DNA of 64,000 nucleotides from Telmatactis stephensoni (taxonomy: Eukaryota > Cnidaria > Anthozoa > Actiniaria > Isophelliidae). How positions within the stretch are numbered: the first letter of the stretch is position 1; each line of letters starts with the position of its first letter. Of the stretch, positions 9,383-20,737 are shown in pieces. The stretch covers positions 1,488,001 to 1,552,000 of the forward strand of contig JALIZF010001922.1 in NCBI GenBank assembly GCA_029948255.1, written 5' to 3'. Made by a program: the position numbers and the translations under genes. The notes beneath the pieces were generated by a model that was not told where the DNA came from, ran no database searches, and worked only from the letters and a program-made list of their open reading frames with translations.

Positions 9383-10884
9383 GCGCCCTAAACTCGACTA
9401 AAATGTAACTAAAAGACTTTGCTGAAAATAATGTGCATGAAATAATAAGCTGCTCTTGCTCTAAAAGAAACTGCCAAAAGATTTTGAATAATATTAACAA
9501 TTATTTTTTAAAACCAATAAACCAATAATGGTACATAGCCTACAGGTAAAAGATTGCCCTAACCCTTAAATCACTACAAACCCAATAGACTTTGCTTGTA
9601 CATGTTAACACATACGCCGACAATCGTGATGCAGTAAACAAAAACATTTTGTTACCATGACAACAAGGTAGAATGGTAAACAATACTTTTTGCTATTGAA
9701 GCAGGTGTATCTCGAAACGTTTAGATATTTTCTGATAACAATGTATAGACGACTTGTAGCCCAAACACCAGTGTACTTACAAATGGTACTATGTGTAAGA
9801 TAAATATTAGATCGTATTAATAAAGAGGAATGAAACTTACACAATTTTTAATGTTTAGCCTCGATATTCACCCTGAAGACGGATTAAAATGAGAAGAATT
9901 TATAGAAAATCGAGATTTGAAGCAATAACATCGATACTTTTATACCACACTAACAATGGTTACATGTTTGGTTTTTGAAGAAATCTTGTTCATACATACA
10001 ATAGCGACGTTACAAATTGATTTTAACATTTACACATTTTTCGAATTAGGGTTAGAAATATTTTTCGAACTTAAATAGTGACATCTGTGCCAGTTGCAGT
10101 TTATGAAAGATTAGCATCAGGGCTTTCCAACGATAGGTCGAACGCTGCCGTGCCGTTTTTGGTAGATCAGAAAATTGAGTCTCAACGTAGGTCCGAATGT
10201 GCGAAAATGGATTTGGGGTTAAAAATTAACTCAAGAACGACACCATGGATTTAATTGCAAAAGAGGTCATTCGAAAGGTAATGTCGTAAATACTAACATA
10301 CTAAAAGCTGGTTGAAATCACACAAGTATTTCGTACAGAAAAGGAGGTCTCGCACATTCGGACCTAAAGTGTCAAAATCACGTTCTGCGCATGCGTACCG
10401 ATTTTAACCAAAATACTTGGAAAAGAAGCGCAATGTTGCAAACTATACACTCACCAAGTTTCATTGCCATAGCTCAACGGGAACATGTTGAAAAAGTTAA
10501 CCCTACTTCGAAAAACCTTCCTTTGGAAAAACAACGACAAAAAACCAAAAAGGGTTGCTTGGTTGTACCCTTTTCATAAAGCCTAATGTTCTGACCCTCA
10601 TAACTAGGGTAAGCATGCTCCGAATGACACCAAACTCACACAACATATATAACAACTCAAGACAAGGAGGGTTACGGTCTCCGCGTTCCAATCAGACGTC
10701 AAGTGGGCGGGTAGTTATGACGTCAAAAAGAAATGACGTTTTGTAAGAAAAGAAAAACAAACAAACAAAAACCCTGAATTTTAAGTTAAATTCGTGTTCT
10801 CCGTGATTGATTTGGAAAAACCATGCATTTTCATGCTTTTGGGAGCTTTTCGAGGGGCAGAGGTCTGAATGATTAGGGCCTTGA

Positions 10885-11020
10885 AATTGACATGCCTATT
10901 TCGATTCCTTTTTAGACTCGAACCATAACCGCTTTACACGGCGACCAACAGGAATAGGGTGGCACGCAATTCTGCAGCGCCTTGTATGTGGTGCGTGTAC
11001 GGTTATCAATGGTTTTGCCA
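10885..11020. repeat. Internal direct repeat, copy 2
   Basis: Second copy of the 5435-5573 segment, sharing GGCGACCAACAGGAAT and GTGCGTGTACGGTTATCAA. It is followed directly by two further duplicated pieces (11040-11093 and 11096-11192), so this part of the element looks like a patchwork of internal copies. Confidence 0.75.
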
Positions 11021-11345
11021 GTACATTTATAAGTACATTGGTTTTTTAGCCCAAACACCAATGTACTTACAAATGGTACTATGTGTAATATAAAAAAAGC
11101 CTAATGTTCTGACCCTCATAACTAGGGTAAGCATGCTCCGAATAACAACAAACTCACACAGATAGAACAACTCAAGACAAGGAGGGTTAGGGTATTTGAT
11201 AAAGAAAAAAGCCGCTGAGATAAGGAACTATCCCTAAAAAAGCACTTCTGCGTTCCTTCGTTATATGTATATGTACATCTATTGAAATGAAAATACTTAT
11301 AAGAGATGCGCCTTACTTAAAACAAACGACACCGTATAGAGTACT

Positions 11346-13770
11346 TTGTACAAAATGAGAGAGTGCTACAGCTACTACGGCTACTATAAGTACTACACCT
11401 ACTACAATTACTACGGCTACTACGGGTATTACAGATACTTAGCTATCACTACGATAAGACATGAACAGTTTACTACATGTACTGCACCTACTACAGCTAA
11501 TATGTCTCTTACGAGTACTATATGCAAGTACGACAGATGCCATGCCTACTACATGTACTGTACCTACTATAGCAACTACGGCTACAACGGATACTACAGA
11601 TACAAAGTCAGGGTAAAAACTGTGAGATGTCAACCTAGCCTGCTAAATGTACTAATAGATACTATGCTTACTACGGATACTACACCTACTAAAGGTACTA
11701 CATCTATTACGGCTACTACGGTTACAACGCCTATTATAGATAACATTGACGTTCAATAAGTGTGGGTAGTAAACCTACGCTACTACTAGGTACTACACCT
11801 ACTACATCCACTACGTTGCTACGACTACGGCTACTTCAGTAAATGCAGGTACTACGACTAGTACAATTACTACACCTACTACTATGGTTACTAAAGGGAG
11901 TACAGATACTACGTCCACTAAAGATACTACACCTGCTACAGGTACTACCGCTGCTGTAGTTACTACGCATGCAACGACTAATGCGGTTGCGACTACTACA
12001 GGTACTACAGGTACAACAGGTACTACAGGCACTACAGCTACTATGAGTAATACAATAAATACGTTCTACACGATAGAGGGCGGAGGTACCACACATAACT
12101 AACGCTACTACAGTTACTGCGCGAATTACGCCTACCCCAGGTACTACATAAAAGACATGTAATACACGTATCATAGATACTATATGAACCGTAGGTAAGG
12201 CATTTGCTACAGGAACTACACCTACTACACAAAATATATGTACTGCGCGTACTAAAACTAAAGATACTACACCTACAGACACCTACAGAAAGCAAATGAA
12301 CATCAGGGTATATAGCACCCTACTTAGGTAACTAGATGAAGAACACATACTACACCAACTCTATGAACTATACTTGCCGTGTAGTACCCCTGCATACCGT
12401 ACTACATATACTACGCCTACTATAAATACCATCTATAGTTTGGCTACTACATGCATTTCAGATACTAAACGTGCAACAGATGTTACACCTGCTACTACAG
12501 GTACTACACGTGCTATGAGTACTGCGCCTACTACACGTGCTACGTGTATTACATACTACGTGTATTACATACTATTTCACTACAGCTACTGATACTACGT
12601 CCGCTACAGGGCCTACACCTGCTGCAGGTACCACCGTTGCTACACCTACAAGAGATAATAGTGTTGCTACAACCACTACAGCTACTACGACCACTACAGC
12701 TACTATGGGTACTACACCATATACGCTTTACACGATAAAGAGGTACTACACTACAGCTACTGATACCACGTCCACTACAGGGACTACAGCTGCCACAGGT
12801 GCCACCGTTGCTACACTTACAACAGATAATAGAGTTGCTACAACTACTACAGATACTACAACCACTACAGCTACTGACACTACGACCACTACAGGGCCTA
12901 CACCTGCTGCAGGTACCACCGTTGCTACACCTACAAGAGATAATAGAGTTGCTACAACTACTACAGCTACTACAACCACTACAGCTACTGATACTACGTC
13001 CGCTACAGGGCCTACACCTGCTGCAGGTACCACCGTTGCTACACCTATAAGAGATAATAGAGTTGCTACAACTACTACAGCTACTACAACCACTACAGCT
13101 ACTATGGGTACTACACCAAATACGCCTTACACGATAAAGAGGTACTACACTACAGCTACTGATACCACGTCCACTACAGGGACTACAGCTGCTACAGGTG
13201 CCACCATTGCTACACTTACAACAGATAATAGAATTGCTACAACTACTACAGATACTACAACCACTACAGCTACTGATACTACGTCCGCTACAGGGCCTAC
13301 ACCTGCTGCAGGTACCACCGTTGCTACACCTACAACAGATAACAGAGTTGCTACAGCTACTACAACCACTACAGCTACTGATACTACGTCCGCTACAGGG
13401 CCTACACCTGCTGCAGGTACCACCGTTGCTACACCTACAAGAGATAATAGAGTTGCTACAACTACTACAGATACTACAACCACTACAGCTACTGATACTA
13501 CGTCCGCTACAGGGCCTACACCTGCTGCAGGTACCACCGTTGCTACACCTACAAGAGATAATAGAGTTGCTACAAGTACTACAGCTACTACAACCACTAC
13601 AGCTACTATGGGTACTACACCAAATACGCTTTACACGATAAAGAGGTACTACACTACAGCTACTGATACCACGTCCACTACAGGGACTACAGCTGCTACA
13701 GGTGCCACCGTTGCTCCAAAAACTATATGTGAACTGGACTACACACTCCGCCTAATACGATAGTGTTTTT
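11346..13770 (-). repeat. Right arm: 9-bp minisatellite, TACTAC type
   Basis: Units such as ACTACAGGT and GCTACTACA repeat every 9 bases; their reverse complement (ACCTGTAGT) is the left-arm motif. From 12540 the arm is well homogenised. A block beginning ACTATGGGTACTACACCA and continuing ACACGATAAAGAGG occurs at about 12702, 13101 and 13605, with a shorter block around GGTACCACCGTTGCTACACC repeated in between. The part before 12300 is more diverged. Confidence 0.85.
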
Positions 13771-13916
13771 TTCCTCAGGACATTAGGATTCGGGTCTTAC
13801 ATGGAGTCCATGCCTATTTTGTTATCTTTTTGCATGTTGGTTTATCGGGAGTCCTGTGTATACCCATGCAGCATTGCGTGTTCTCGTTCTAGTCTTCCAC
13901 GGTTTCGTGTTTCAAA

Positions 13917-13992
13917 ATGGCGGCAGCTTCGACAAATTTTCCTTGGTTAGAATCACTTAAAACTGCACGAAAAACGAACCTTGTCCAAGATG
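13917..13992 (+). CDS. DPCD: DPCD exon 1
   Basis: ATG at 13917 in context TCAAAATGGCGGC opens MAAASTNFPWLESLKTARKT followed by NLVQD and one base, ending at a GTAAGAAG donor. The WLESLKTA-KT-L-QDG pattern matches the N-terminus of vertebrate DPCD (WLESLRTAQKTALLQDG). Residues 1-26. The full model joins 13917-13992, 14340-14420, 14504-14622, 15385-15518, 16713-16815 and 19031-19132: 615 bases, 204 residues, against 203 in human. DPCD is a conserved protein of ciliated animals needed for motile cilia; its loss is linked to primary-ciliary-dyskinesia-like phenotypes in mouse, and it has been reported to work with R2TP chaperone components. Only ~95 bases separate this ATG from the composite element. 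Confidence 0.95.
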
Positions 13993-14339
13993 GTAAGAAG
14001 ATTTCTTATCTTTCTTAGTTAAGCACTTGCTTAGTTTATTCATTTTGTTGGTTTATGCTGTTGATTCTGTATATATCCAAGTGCATTTGTGCAATAGTTG
14101 CACAAATTATTTTGACAGCTCAAATTCAAAATATATTTTCTCCCCGTTATGAAGTTTGAGATGTTCAACTTGTCTGATTCCACTCCAGAGCTACAACACA
14201 ACAAAATTATAGCTTGTGTGACTCTTGGGGTATTTAAAAAAAAACTAAATTACGCTTTTATCATTTTTGGAAACTGCATAATTGGTGTTCAACGTTTGCC
14301 TAGCAACCAAGTTAATTATTTGACCATTTTCAATTACAG

Positions 14340-14420
14340 GTAAAAGGAAAGTTCACTATACATTTCCTGACCATACTGAAATGGTAGAAGAATACTCAGT
14401 TACCTCAGGAGAGCTTTTAG
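14340..14420 (+). CDS. DPCD: DPCD exon 2
   Basis: Follows acceptor CAATTACAG and ends at a GTATATT donor. Together with the split glycine it reads GKRKVHYTFPDHTEMVEEYS and ends TSGELL (residues 26-52). Vertebrate DPCD has [26 protein letters not shown] here. Phase is conserved on both sides (1 base carried in, 1 base carried out). Confidence 0.95.
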
Positions 14421-14438
14421 GTATATTATCTTCTCTGA

Positions 14439-14452
14439 GTTGCCATAGCAAC
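14439..14452 (+). promoter_or_regulatory. RFX-type X-box in DPCD intron 2
   Basis: GTTGCCATAGCAAC is a full X-box (GTNRCC, two-base spacer, RGYAAC) with near-perfect inverted symmetry. It lies ~520 bases downstream of the DPCD start codon. A weaker match (TTTGCC-T-AGCAAC) is in intron 1 at 14295-14307. RFX factors drive ciliary genes across animals through such sites, commonly near promoters, so the location in a short early intron of a ciliary gene is plausible. Confidence 0.6.
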
Positions 14453-14503
14453 CTTCAACCCTGTACCAGTTATTAAGGATGTGCCGATTTAATTTTATTA
14501 CAG

Positions 14504-14622
14504 TGAGAAAATTAAAAAAGAAAAGCACAATTGGAAAAGAAGGAAAGTGGGAATTTGAAGTTGGAGAAGAATTACGTCAAGGGAATGCAGAATCTGAACA
14601 TATAATGGAAAGTAGAACTAAT
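14504..14622 (+). CDS. DPCD: DPCD exon 3
   Basis: Begins after TTATTACAG; the completed valine opens VRKLKKKSTIGKEGKWEFEV, followed by GEELRQGNAESEHIMESRTN (residues 53-92). It aligns with human [22 protein letters not shown]...ELIKESNAN. Ends in phase 0 at a GTAAGATA donor. The basic then acidic character matches the family. Confidence 0.95.
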
Positions 14623-15384
14623 GTAAGATAACAGATCTTTTGACACAGTCTTTATTATTATGATTTTTATCACTGACAGGGATTTCATGAATTTACAGTA
14701 AGCACTATGTTACATTTAGACACTTTTAATGCAAGTGCATATCATTTGGCATTAGTGTGTGTTTTAGCTCCGAATGAGGAAATAAAATGTCATTACCCCT
14801 TTTCCTCCAAAAACCAATAGTGTACACTGAATCACGTACCTATGGGTATTCAAGCAATTTATTTTTTAAATTATTCGAACTCAGCCGATTGGAAAGTCTG
14901 TTGGAATTTGGTTAAACAATTCTGTCAATCAAATAAGTTTAAATATAAAGAACTACCGATTATAAAATGATTATATAGCATTAGTGAATTATAAATCATC
15001 TAAAGATCATATTTGATCATTTGCTATGTTTTAGGTATATTGATTATTAATTTTTTTGATTTTTTGTTTTGATTGATGGAAGCAAATATCCAAATTTGAA
15101 GGCCAGAATATGCATATTTTGAAAATTGCTGTAAAGCCATGAGGTTAAGGGAAGTCAAAACGGATATCAAATTTCATTTCATTTTATTTTATTTTGCTTT
15201 TTTTGCATTAACAGTCTATGATATTTAATAGCCCCTAACTACTTTATGCTATATTAGACTTTGTCTTAGTATTTTCAAAGATTTTTTTATATATTTGAAT
15301 TTTTTATGCAGTAATAACTCTTGAAAAATTGGGAATATAGCCAGCATACTCCTGACAGAATTTTTCACTAATTTCTGTTTGTAG

Positions 15385-15558
<174 letters not shown>

Positions 15559-15594
15559 TGAATTTGTTTGTTCATTTAGTCATTCATTTGATTG

Positions 15595-15915
15595 CTCATT
15601 CATTTGTTCATTCATTCATTCATTCATCCATTCATTCATTTCATTCATTCATTCATTCATTCATTCATTCATTCATTCATTCATTCATTCATTCATTCAT
15701 TCATTCATTCATTCATTCATTCATTCATTCATTCATTCATTCATTTATTCATTCATTCATTCATTCATTCATTCATTCATTCATTCATTCATTCATTTAT
15801 CTATTCATTTATTTCATTCATACATTCATCCATCCATTCATTCATTTTTCATTTATTCATGCATTTGTTTATTTCTTTGTTTTTTCATTTGTTTATTCGT
15901 TCATTCATTCATTTA
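15595..15915. repeat. (TTCA)n microsatellite in DPCD intron 4
   Basis: About 320 bases of TTCA repeats, almost pure between 15639 and 15794 and with single-base variants (TTTA, CCA, GTTCA) at the edges. It begins ~80 bases after the exon 4 donor. A smaller patch (TTCA and TTCG units) is at 16008-16061. Overlapping open frames here (FIHS repeats) are by-products of a 4-base period. Confidence 0.95.
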
Positions 15916-16692
15916 AGGAATAAATGAACAAATGGAAATTTGTAATACGCTTTGTAATTTGCTTTACTGATTTTGCAAGCTTCAGCTCTTTGTAGGAGTA
16001 AAAGACTCATTCATTCATTCATTCATTTGTTCATTCGTTCGTTCGTTCGTTCATTCATTCATAACTGAACTATATATACTCCTGACCACTTAAACACACA
16101 CCTGCTTAAATAATATTTTTGATTCTACTATGTACACATCATTTTTATGTTCTCTAGAGATAAAACAGGGCCTCCTACTGCTATATATCCTGTTCTATTA
16201 ATACCAAAGTAGAGTTATTGAAGCCATATCCTGACTTCCAGCTTCTTTCTGTGTGGTCTGAAAACATTACTTTACTTCCTATTACCACCATTCTCTTAAT
16301 TGCCTAGATATATTCAAATACTAAGAATTGTTTTCCAATAATAATTTTTGAATTAATCCACTAAACCATTAGATATTTCAATGAGGGATTATGTTATAGT
16401 GGAAAGCATAAAACTATGATCACCAATAATGTAGTTTTATATAAACTTGTTTCTATTATCTGTAATCAGAATTTGAGGGTTGCGTTTATATCTTATCTCT
16501 GGTTGAAATAATAATGGAAAAATTGTGAGATAAAACGTGCAAGTATATAAAATTGTTATTAATATTAGATAGTTTTCCACATTTTAAACTCACCAAATTT
16601 CTTTATGGAAGGCTAACATGGAAGGGAGATAAAAAATTAAGTGATAAACTGGTGGCCATCAATACTGTTAATAGCATTTTGCTTTCCAATAA

Positions 16693-16842
<150 letters not shown>

Positions 16843-16954
16843 TAAATTAAGCTTAAAATATTTGTACATGATTTGAAGTGAAACCCCTTTATGGTAATTC
16901 AGACACTATACCTTCTACAGTGGTTTCATTAATAGGTGGTTATCAGTGGTTTAA

Positions 16955-17347
16955 CCCGGGGGGGGGGGGACTCCATAAATGGACGGGGATGCTCGTCGTA
17001 CCTTTTAGGGGTCAAAATCTGCAATCTGGTACCTTTTAGGGTGTCTCAGACTTAAGTGGACTACTAGAGACATAGCTGGTACCTTTTAGGGACTGTTTTG
17101 GGGTAAATAAACTACCTAAAATAAGCATGAAAGGGACGATTTCGATGATCTGAATTGAATCTTCACAGCACATCGGTAGCAAAGTGTTTCATTACTTTAA
17201 TTCTTTATTACTGTTTTTGAATTGGTACCTTTTAGGGGTAGAAATCAATTGTTGCCACACCCACTCAGGTACCTTTTAGGGGTCATTTTCAAAATTTCCA
17301 ACGAGCATCCCTGTCCTCTTATATATAGGGTCCCCCCCCCCCCCGGG
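16955..17347. mobile_element. MITE with poly-G/poly-C inverted ends and 8-bp target duplication
   Basis: The left end CCCGGGGGGGGG then GACTCCATAAATGGACGGGG ATGCTCGT is mirrored at the right end (ACGAGCATCCCTGTCCTCTT, ATATAGGGTCC, then CCCCGGG). Identical octamers TGGTTTAA flank it at 16947-16954 and 17348-17355. The interior holds five GGTACCTTTTAGGG motifs on the + strand. 393 bases, no ORF. An 8-bp duplication fits hAT-like transposition, but the superfamily is not proven. Confidence 0.85.
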
Positions 17348-17355
17348 TGGTTTAA

Positions 17356-19030
17356 TGCCTACTGCCACCTACTTGATGGTATTTTTTCCACTTACCACTG
17401 GATATTTTACGATGAATTCCTTATTTCATTTTTAAAAATAGCTAACTATTTTTCAAAGCCACCCTCCTAATTCAAAATTTACTGAACCCCCTGCTTCTAT
17501 GTGCCATTCTCAATTCAAATTTTAGTTAGATTTATTATTTAATTTATATATTATTTTGCTAGCTCTGAATGTTCTGAATACCTAGGCCAATCTAAATTCA
17601 ATCAGCAGCTCCAAATTTATTTAGACATCAAAATGTCTTAGTATTTCATGGCAACAATTTGGTACAGGGCATGACTGCACAGAACTAGGCTTTAGACACC
17701 TATCTAAGATGGACAGACCTGTCTGGTCGCAGACAAATAATTATAATGAACTATTTCACTGTATTTGAAACTCTCTCGCTCTAAAGCAAATACTTTATAC
17801 AATTTTGGCCATCCGAACTGTCATCCATTGGCTGCCAACAATGTTGGTACCATCAGTGTTGGATGTAGTCTGCTCCCAGACAACATAGTGGAAAAACAGC
17901 TTACTGGAGCTGTTTTTATAGGGTTTTTTTCATAAACTAATGAAGCATGAAAAACAGTAACTGCTATAATTTTGCTGGCTTTATTAAAAACTTTTTACAA
18001 AACCTTGTGACGTTACAGTGAAGCTTTATGGAGATATTTAATAAAACAATGATTTTTCTGCTGATCAAAATGTTACCTCTCCCAAAGTACAGGACATTGT
18101 ATCTCAGAGACGCGTGTGCCAAATTTTGATATTATTTGCTATTTTTTTCTTTGTGTCTAAAATGGCCTTTATGCAAAACATTGAGCTTAAAAAACCTATA
18201 TGGTGTCCTTATAATGACCAGCTATTAAACGTTTCTCCACCCTGTTCTCCCAGACAAGTTGCTTTGTGCTGTTATTACAGAGTATACTTAGAGTCTATCT
18301 GAGGATGATGTCTCTTTAACAGTTTGCCCAGTAGGTGTCTACCAGATAACTGTTTCTTAAAGGATAGAAAGTAGACATATCAGCATACATTGATCCTTTC
18401 ATGTGCTGTACCTTATTGCTGTCAGGATTATTCTGCTGTCCGAATAAGTTTGGCAAAAGTAAGATGTCTGAATCAATAATCAGTACAATAACTTTTGTTT
18501 GGTGTGAGAACTATTTTTGGTTCACCAGGTTCTTTTCATTATTTAGCAGGGCAATGGCTCAACAGAATTAAGTATACCACCTGAACCACCTGCTGCTCCA
18601 AAGATAAACGCAGCAGAATTACCGCTGATTCTGATGAAGCACAACCACCAACACTCCAATATTTGCACATGAACATTACATTTGATGGATGTCAAACACT
18701 GTTCCCTCTCAAAAAATACAAATTTTACAAGTAAATTCGATTGCTGTCAATTACAAAAACTCTTGATAATAATTTCTTTGAGTATTTTAGGTTCATTTGA
18801 GTTGATTTGAGTCTATTGAGTGTGATTGATGTCCATGTAATGCAAAGTGCAAAACATGATATCAAGTTTTTAAGTAGTCAAGCTTCATCAGAATCCGTGG
18901 TGTGCTCAACAAGAGCAGCATATGCAATGGGCTTTAAGCACTACAGAAGGGTCACATTTCCCAACGTGTAACCTTGCATCCTATAGTATAGCACCCACCA
19001 TTTAATAACTGTTTTATTCATCTTTCATAG
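17356..19030 (+). other. Remainder of DPCD intron 5
   Basis: AT-rich intron sequence without recognisable coding exons. A reading frame at 18114-18302 has no support. Nothing else notable. Confidence 0.5.
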
Positions 19031-19132
19031 TACCAAAAACCACAATTGATATTACAACAAGAGAAACTAATACGAGAGGAGTTATCAAAGAACACAACAG
19101 GGGATGGTGAGCTAGAATGCAAACCAAGTTAG
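19031..19132 (+). CDS. DPCD: DPCD exon 6 (terminal)
   Basis: Follows CATCTTTCATAG and reads YQKPQLILQQEKLIREELSK then NTTGDGELECKPS and TAG at 19130-19132 (residues 172-204). Human ends YQKP...[21 protein letters not shown]. A GT within GATGGTGAG could be misread as a donor, but reading through gives the expected C-terminus and length. The exon is 2215 bases from exon 5. Confidence 0.93.
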   Translation, partial: YQKPQLILQQEKLIREELSKNTTGDGELECKPS

Positions 19133-20228
19133 ACATTAAAACAAACTAGCATATTATCAGGCATGTTGTATATATTATTATCTCATTTAGAAATTTTGTA
19201 TTCAGATATGAATACTTTAAACTTAAAGTCTGGAATACATTGGTGTAATGTAAATCCTATTTTTTAGTAGTCTTCTGATTTCTCTCTCTCTCTAGCTTAG
19301 CAAGTAAAAGCTCTGTAAGTATTCATTTGATATTGTCAAGCATGAGTGTTAATAGCAATGTCACAACCAAACATCACTCCTTGTAGTTTGCACATCTCAT
19401 CTTGTGGAAACTGGCTCCATCAATACATTTTAGACTGGTTTTAGTATAATTTACTCATCCACAGTTCTGGGTGGCATTGAGCAGATGCTTTCAGAGGTTT
19501 CTCTTTTCTTGTAGAAGGGAGAAAATGGGAAAGCTCTACCAAGCACAGTAGTAGATCTTTTAGCTCCTATACCTTCCTACTTGCTATACCTACCTTAAAC
19601 TTGCTATTAATACATTAAAACACTAAGTAATGTCTTTCATCCATTTACTACTTTCTTGCTTCAATTATTTTTCATTTGTTTCATTTGGTCCTAATTGAAT
19701 TATCTCTTGACTTCTATATCTACCTACCTCCAATACCCACCTACAACTTGTTATTAATACATCAAAACACTAACGTCTTTCCTCCATTTACTACTTTGTT
19801 GCTTCAATAAGTACTTTTCATTTTGTTTCATTTGCCCTTTATTGAATGATAAGGTAAACAAACATTTCCAATGTAGCCAGCATTGTGTGTTATAAACCAT
19901 ACACAGTGTATTCATCTCTAAATATTTATTGAATGTTGCTGACTGGAGCATTGGGACGCTGTACAATAGACTGTCAGACTTTTGTGTGAGCTTTTTTCAT
20001 TATTTTGGCGTTATCAGAATTGCTTGTTTTAGATTGTATGAGATGATGTTTATTTAGTACTAATTTTTACTTAATGAATGGATATAGATATGGATGTATT
20101 AGTGGGTTATTGTGAAAACATGTTTTTCTACTGCTATTTTGTCTATTTATATTAAGACTTGAGCTATTTTTATATGGAATGTTAACTTGTTCACATTAAG
20201 CTAAAAGGTCGATTTAAATGTTCTAAAC
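19133..20228. other. DPCD 3' flank with a ~150-bp tandem duplication
   Basis: 19563-19700 and 19717-19850 are diverged direct copies (CTATTAATACATTAAAACAC, CATCCATTTACTACTTTCTTG, CATTTGTTTCATTTG). No clear AATAAA follows the DPCD stop closely; ATTAAA variants occur near 19135 and 19611. No gene seen. Confidence 0.6.
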
Positions 20229-20356
20229 AGAATGAGAGGGTGGATGCATGAACAAATGAACGAACGAGTAGATGAATGAATGGATAGATGGATGGTTGGA
20301 TGAAAGAATAAATGAATGAATGGATGGATTGATAGTTGGATGAATGAATGAATGGG
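20229..20356. repeat. Imperfect (GAAT/GGAT)n microsatellite
   Basis: Interspersed GAATGAATGGATGGATG-type units, degenerate. On the minus strand this is the same TTCA-type composition as in DPCD intron 4. Frames across it are spurious. Confidence 0.8.
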
Positions 20357-20737
20357 AGAACAAAGAACGAACAGTTTTAATACTACAAAACTGAAACATT
20401 TCTGATAAAGCTTCACTCACTAAATAGTTGCGGTTTTCGGTACTTCTGCGAACTCTGACTTTCAAACGCCAACCGCTAATTTGCATTTTTGCTTCTGTCG
20501 ATCAAAAATAAAAATCACTAATACCAAGAAGCTATTAATATCCAAGATGATAGTATAGCTAATATATCTATGTCTAAAGATCTTACTTGGATCATTTGGT
20601 AGGATTTTAGGGATATTTATGAGTAGTTTTTCTGGTGTTTTGTTTGAAGTGGGCGGAAGCGAATAACCAAATTCCAACGGACTGTTTGAAGGTCAGAGTT
20701 CGCAGGATACCGAAAACCGCAGTAACAACTAGAGCAG

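Larger units (their letters stand above)
9245..11345. other. Element interior with duplicated segments
   Basis: No gene recognised. 9749-9800 (TAGCCCAAACACCA-TGTACTTACAAATGG) recurs at 11040-11093. 10576-10675 (AAGCCTAATGTTCTGACCCT, GGTAAGCATGCTCCGAAT, CAAGACAAGGAGGGTTA) recurs at 11096-11192. A 16-base perfect inverted pair, AGGTCCGAATGTGCGA at 10189-10204 and its complement at 10350-10365, encloses a small possible foldback unit. Confidence 0.7.
2516..13822. mobile_element. Giant composite foldback element (~11.3 kb, non-autonomous)
   Basis: A 35-base unit at 2532-2566 recurs as its exact reverse complement at 13773-13807. Inside each end lies a multi-kilobase minisatellite with the same 9-bp motif on opposite strands (GTAGTANNN at left, NNNTACTAC at right), so the arms are diverged mirror images. 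The nonamer CTATTTTGT occurs just outside both ends (2516-2524 and 13814-13822), a possible 9-bp target duplication of the kind made by Mutator-like and some other DNA transposons. The few bases between nonamer and 35-mer (GGTAACG versus GCATGG) do not match well. No transposase is visible. The core carries a ribosomal protein S2 fragment, consistent with capture of host DNA, though that is inference. Confidence 0.65.

Noticed and set aside
19107..19113. Splice donor GGTGAG in the last DPCD exon
   Set aside because: Reading through gives GDGELECKPS and a stop at the expected length, parallel to the NDGDCKTQ ending of the human protein.
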